From Sphingobacterium yanglingense (GTDB taxonomy: Bacteria; Bacteroidota; Bacteroidia; Sphingobacteriales; Sphingobacteriaceae), in assembly GCF_004363245.1 (NCBI RefSeq), contig NZ_SNYV01000001.1, forward strand, positions 1-64,000: a stretch of DNA of 64,000 bases. Direction: 5' to 3'. Below the pieces are notes generated by a model that saw nothing but the letters and a program-made list of their open reading frames with translations, did no database searches and was not told the DNA's origin. This document shows positions 62,601 to 64,000 of this stretch, in pieces. The position numbers and the translations under genes were made by a program. The stretch's first letter is position 1; every line of letters begins with the position of its first letter.

Positions 62601-62967
62601 GGGGGTCAAGATCGTATCTGGATCGGTAGCTTATGATAAATATGGTCAGATTACTAATGATGATCGTGTTTTCGCACCTAACGACAAAGTAGTTTCTTAT
62701 GAAAACTATTGGAAGAGAGCTTACTCTGGTACACAAAATATTTGGGATGAGACATTCGTCAAGTTAAGGGAGGTCTCCGTCAACTACTTTGTCCCGGCTA
62801 CAATCGCAAATAAGTTTAAGGCAAAGAAGGCAAGTATTGGTGTTACGGGGCAAAATTTATTTTTATGGACGAAAGAGTATCGTTTCTCCGACCCAGATAC
62901 AGGATCTGAGGATCTAAACTCTCCATCCATGCGTTATGTTGGATTTAATGTCAATTTGACTTTCTAA
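59614..62967 (+). CDS. SusC/RagA-family TonB-linked receptor with STN domain
   Basis: 1117 residues. The signal peptide (QVFGAS cleavage region) is followed by an STN domain (about 35-98, LENKFGVRFNYESKLKNLK), then a carboxypeptidase-regulatory-like domain (about 127-198), the DEVVVTALGIKREQKALGYS TonB-box/plug start (about 205-225) and a long beta barrel ending in YVGFNVNLTF, the aromatic final strand. SusC proteins import oligosaccharides or peptides with a SusD lid. The STN domain is the signature of receptors that also signal to FecR, and the two genes before it encode exactly that pair. The substrate cannot be inferred; no glycosidase is in the window. Confidence 0.95.
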   Translation: MKRQLLTWALALTLTVGPLHQAQVFGASIVLDQDRSITDLLIQLENKFGVRFNYESKLKNLKIKNSFDVKNLKKNEIEHFVKTVTLNQIQIDRVGENSYIIRKSSSQGSTGDKTEINSYTAILQQSLSGNVTDAESKTPIVGATVRLLGTSHAVQTDSQGRFHFPNAGESKRVVISMLGYSPLEISINSNQTIELVKSDNSLDEVVVTALGIKREQKALGYSVQEIKGDQLQKVKGVDVGTTLTGRISGLRVFNSTEFNRAPSITLRGKSPILVIDGVLYENLTLRDIAVDNIENISVLKGSTAAALYGVDGSAGAIMVTTKKGLKEKGVEISASSNNMFFSGYLALPNVQSAYSAGYGGKYNTDDEVWGDKLDIGKIYSQWNPITKQMEDSELTSKGKNNFKNFLEPGFISNNSVSFTNQDENGSIRTSINHILNKGQYPNTKLNMTNISVSGETKISDKISLDSRFAYNRRSAPNDFGAGYNSQGYIYNILVWTGPEYDLSQYRDYWLIKDQKQNWHYNAWYDNPYLSAYEKISSELVNKLNAAVTLNYQVTDWGKFMVRSGYDYYGNTQEQTNPMGIYGTRGGYSGYDNKGKYWSRKQDGFSTTNDFIFTANKTFGDFGVDALAGGSIFYRRDNTITASTVNGIYIPGFYSLRNSIGPVSAVEGKTKEMRNGMYGRLSLSWKNAIFLEATGRNDWVSTLPEESRSFFYPSVSGSVVISDLISNKPQWLNLLKARSSWAVTKYPPNPYDINQVFSVSSNVWDGLSTGSYPNSIKDYSIKPSQEDLTEFGLEWAILNQRLTGNYTYYYRWEHNQRRETTISGSTGFTARLINTAEEYMTRGHEISLGGIPVKKEKFQWEVSGNLSQNLRYYHKLDPDYSADALYVKVGERADHYVTRDWERTPDGQIIHNASGMPISATHESRLFGYTAPKWFWGLTNQFQYKDFALSLSFDGRVKGLSYSSMNARLWQTGAHPDSDVPERYEEVVNGNKTFIGEGVKIVSGSVAYDKYGQITNDDRVFAPNDKVVSYENYWKRAYSGTQNIWDETFVKLREVSVNYFVPATIANKFKAKKASIGVTGQNLFLWTKEYRFSDPDTGSEDLNSPSMRYVGFNVNLTF

Positions 62968-62982
62968 AAAACAATTAAACAG

Positions 62983-64000
62983 ATGAAAAAAATATTCAAT
63001 TATATACTGATCGGATTAGTGGGGTTAGGTACTTCTTGTTCGAAATTCGACGAGATAAACAGTAACCCAGAAGCAACAGAAAAAGTAACTTCTGCTATGC
63101 TTGCTACACGCATCATTCTTAATTTAGCAAATCAATCCACGCAGAAAGGATTTATGATGCCTTATCTATTGAACAAAAATATTGTATGGACAGAGTTTGT
63201 TGAGAGCTATCAATACAATGGATTCGGTGCTGGAGGATTAAGTTTCGCTTCAATTAACGATGCGCATTTTATGGTTCAGTTTGCGGGGACAGAAAAACTA
63301 GCCAAATCTTATGAAGGACTGATGTACTTTGCAAGAGCTTCTAAATTTTTCGAAGCGACTATGGATCTTGGAGATATTCCTTATAAGGATGCTTTAAAGG
63401 GCGAAACGGATAAAAATTATTTTCCTAAGTATGATAATCAAAAGGATGTTTTTTTAGGCATACTCAATGAACTTGAACTTGCGGACAAGGCTTTTGAAGC
63501 AGGAGAAACATTTACTGGAGATCCTTTGTATAATGGTTCAGTATCGAAATGGCGCAAATTGGTAAACAGTTATACGCTTAACGTATTAATTCAGCTGAGC
63601 AAAAAAGAGTCCGATCCAGATCTTAATATTAAATCCCGGTTTCAACAAATTCTAAGCAATAAGCCAATTTTTGTGTCGAATGCAGATAATTATCAATTGA
63701 TCCGTTCGGATAAAAGTGGTCAGACCTATCCTTTCTATAAAGTGGGGAATAACTTTACAATCTATCCTATCGTATCGAGTGAGATCATTGATCGTTTAAA
63801 AACACGAGGCGACCGTCGATTATTTTATTATGCCAATCCATCGGCCAAGCGAATAAAAGATGGTAAGTTAGCCTCAGATTTCGATTCGTATGTTGGAATA
63901 GATCCTTCATTAGAATATGATAAGGTAACTGCAATTAAAAATTCTACAGATTATTCGAAGCTCAACGACCGATATACTGAGATTGCTACTGGAGAACCCA
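62983..64000 (+). CDS. SusD/RagB-family lipoprotein (partial, cut by the window end)
   Basis: About 339 residues are visible, open to the right edge. The start is ATG 62983, 15 bases after the receptor stop. The signal peptide ends at Cys19 (GLGTSCSKFDEINSNPEATE), a typical SusD lipoprotein N-terminus. The helical TPR-like body (YEGLMYFARASKFFEATMD, GDIPYKDAL) fits the SusD-like family that sits as a lid on SusC. Frame is unbroken throughout. The downstream part and any hydrolase genes lie beyond the window. Confidence 0.9.
   Translation, partial: MKKIFNYILIGLVGLGTSCSKFDEINSNPEATEKVTSAMLATRIILNLANQSTQKGFMMPYLLNKNIVWTEFVESYQYNGFGAGGLSFASINDAHFMVQFAGTEKLAKSYEGLMYFARASKFFEATMDLGDIPYKDALKGETDKNYFPKYDNQKDVFLGILNELELADKAFEAGETFTGDPLYNGSVSKWRKLVNSYTLNVLIQLSKKESDPDLNIKSRFQQILSNKPIFVSNADNYQLIRSDKSGQTYPFYKVGNNFTIYPIVSSEIIDRLKTRGDRRLFYYANPSAKRIKDGKLASDFDSYVGIDPSLEYDKVTAIKNSTDYSKLNDRYTEIATGEP

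Overview
The window looks like chromosomal DNA of a Bacteroidota bacterium, most likely Sphingobacterium or a close relative in the Sphingobacteriaceae. The lineage call rests on a fused CcoN-CcoO oxidase subunit, SusC/SusD outer-membrane proteins with a FecI/FecR regulatory pair, a type IX secretion (gliding-type) C-terminal signal, a Bacteroidota-type TonB, and many promoters with the TAnnTTTG -7 element and few Shine-Dalgarno sequences. I saw no insertion sequence, phage gene, integrase, tRNA or CRISPR array. Most of the window is ordinary core chromosome.

Layout. 1-100: 3' end of a 5S rRNA and its terminator (end of an rrn operon). 0.2-6.1 kb: radical SAM protein, T9SS-exported protein, MazG-like pyrophosphohydrolase, RluB-type pseudouridine synthase with a repetitive N-terminal tail, lytic transglycosylase. 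6.3-12.1 kb: cbb3 oxidase operon (ccoNO, ccoQ-like, ccoP, ccoG, ccoH, TauE/SafE-like protein). 12.1-19.3 kb: MATE exporter, TatA, Tex, and an SF2 helicase with predicted membrane helices. 19.3-27.2 kb: tamB and tsaD overlapping head to head, Ca2+/H+ antiporter, sucC. 27.3-31.7 kb: LolD-type ATPase followed by a lone pre-ATP-grasp protein, a HAD protein without its nucleophile, an S41 lipoprotein protease and a LacI regulator. 31.7-36.3 kb: two dihydrolipoyl dehydrogenases, a DUF3817 protein, a thioesterase and an azurin. 36.5-42.9 kb: a four-gene, overlapping signalling operon (hybrid kinase, CheR, CheB, REC-kinase-REC). 43.1-45.8 kb: floA, kdsC, maf. 45.8-50.4 kb: a metal-related outer-membrane locus (HMA/His-rich TonB-dependent receptor, Cys/His-rich secreted protein, a 37-residue membrane protein, TonB). 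50.4-56.4 kb: ECF sigma/anti-sigma pair, lipoproteins, NlpC/P60 hydrolase, a frameshifted leucine-rich-repeat gene and a WG-repeat-like gene. 56.5-64 kb: DoxX-like membrane protein, then a FecI-FecR-SusC-SusD nutrient-uptake operon cut off by the window end.

How the parts fit. The cco operon gives a high-affinity terminal oxidase and much of its assembly set, but the copper ATPase CcoI and CcoS are not here. The final operon is a classical trans-envelope loop: the SusC protein has an N-terminal STN domain that can signal to the FecR anti-sigma factor and so to the ECF sigma factor. The TonB gene near 50 kb could energise both TonB-dependent receptors in the window. Several genes have the -7 box so close to the start codon that their mRNAs should be leaderless or nearly so. 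Candidates for less-described biology are the degenerate pre-ATP-grasp/HAD pair, the membrane-associated helicase, the CheR/CheB/hybrid-kinase operon without receptors, and the HMA-receptor metal locus.
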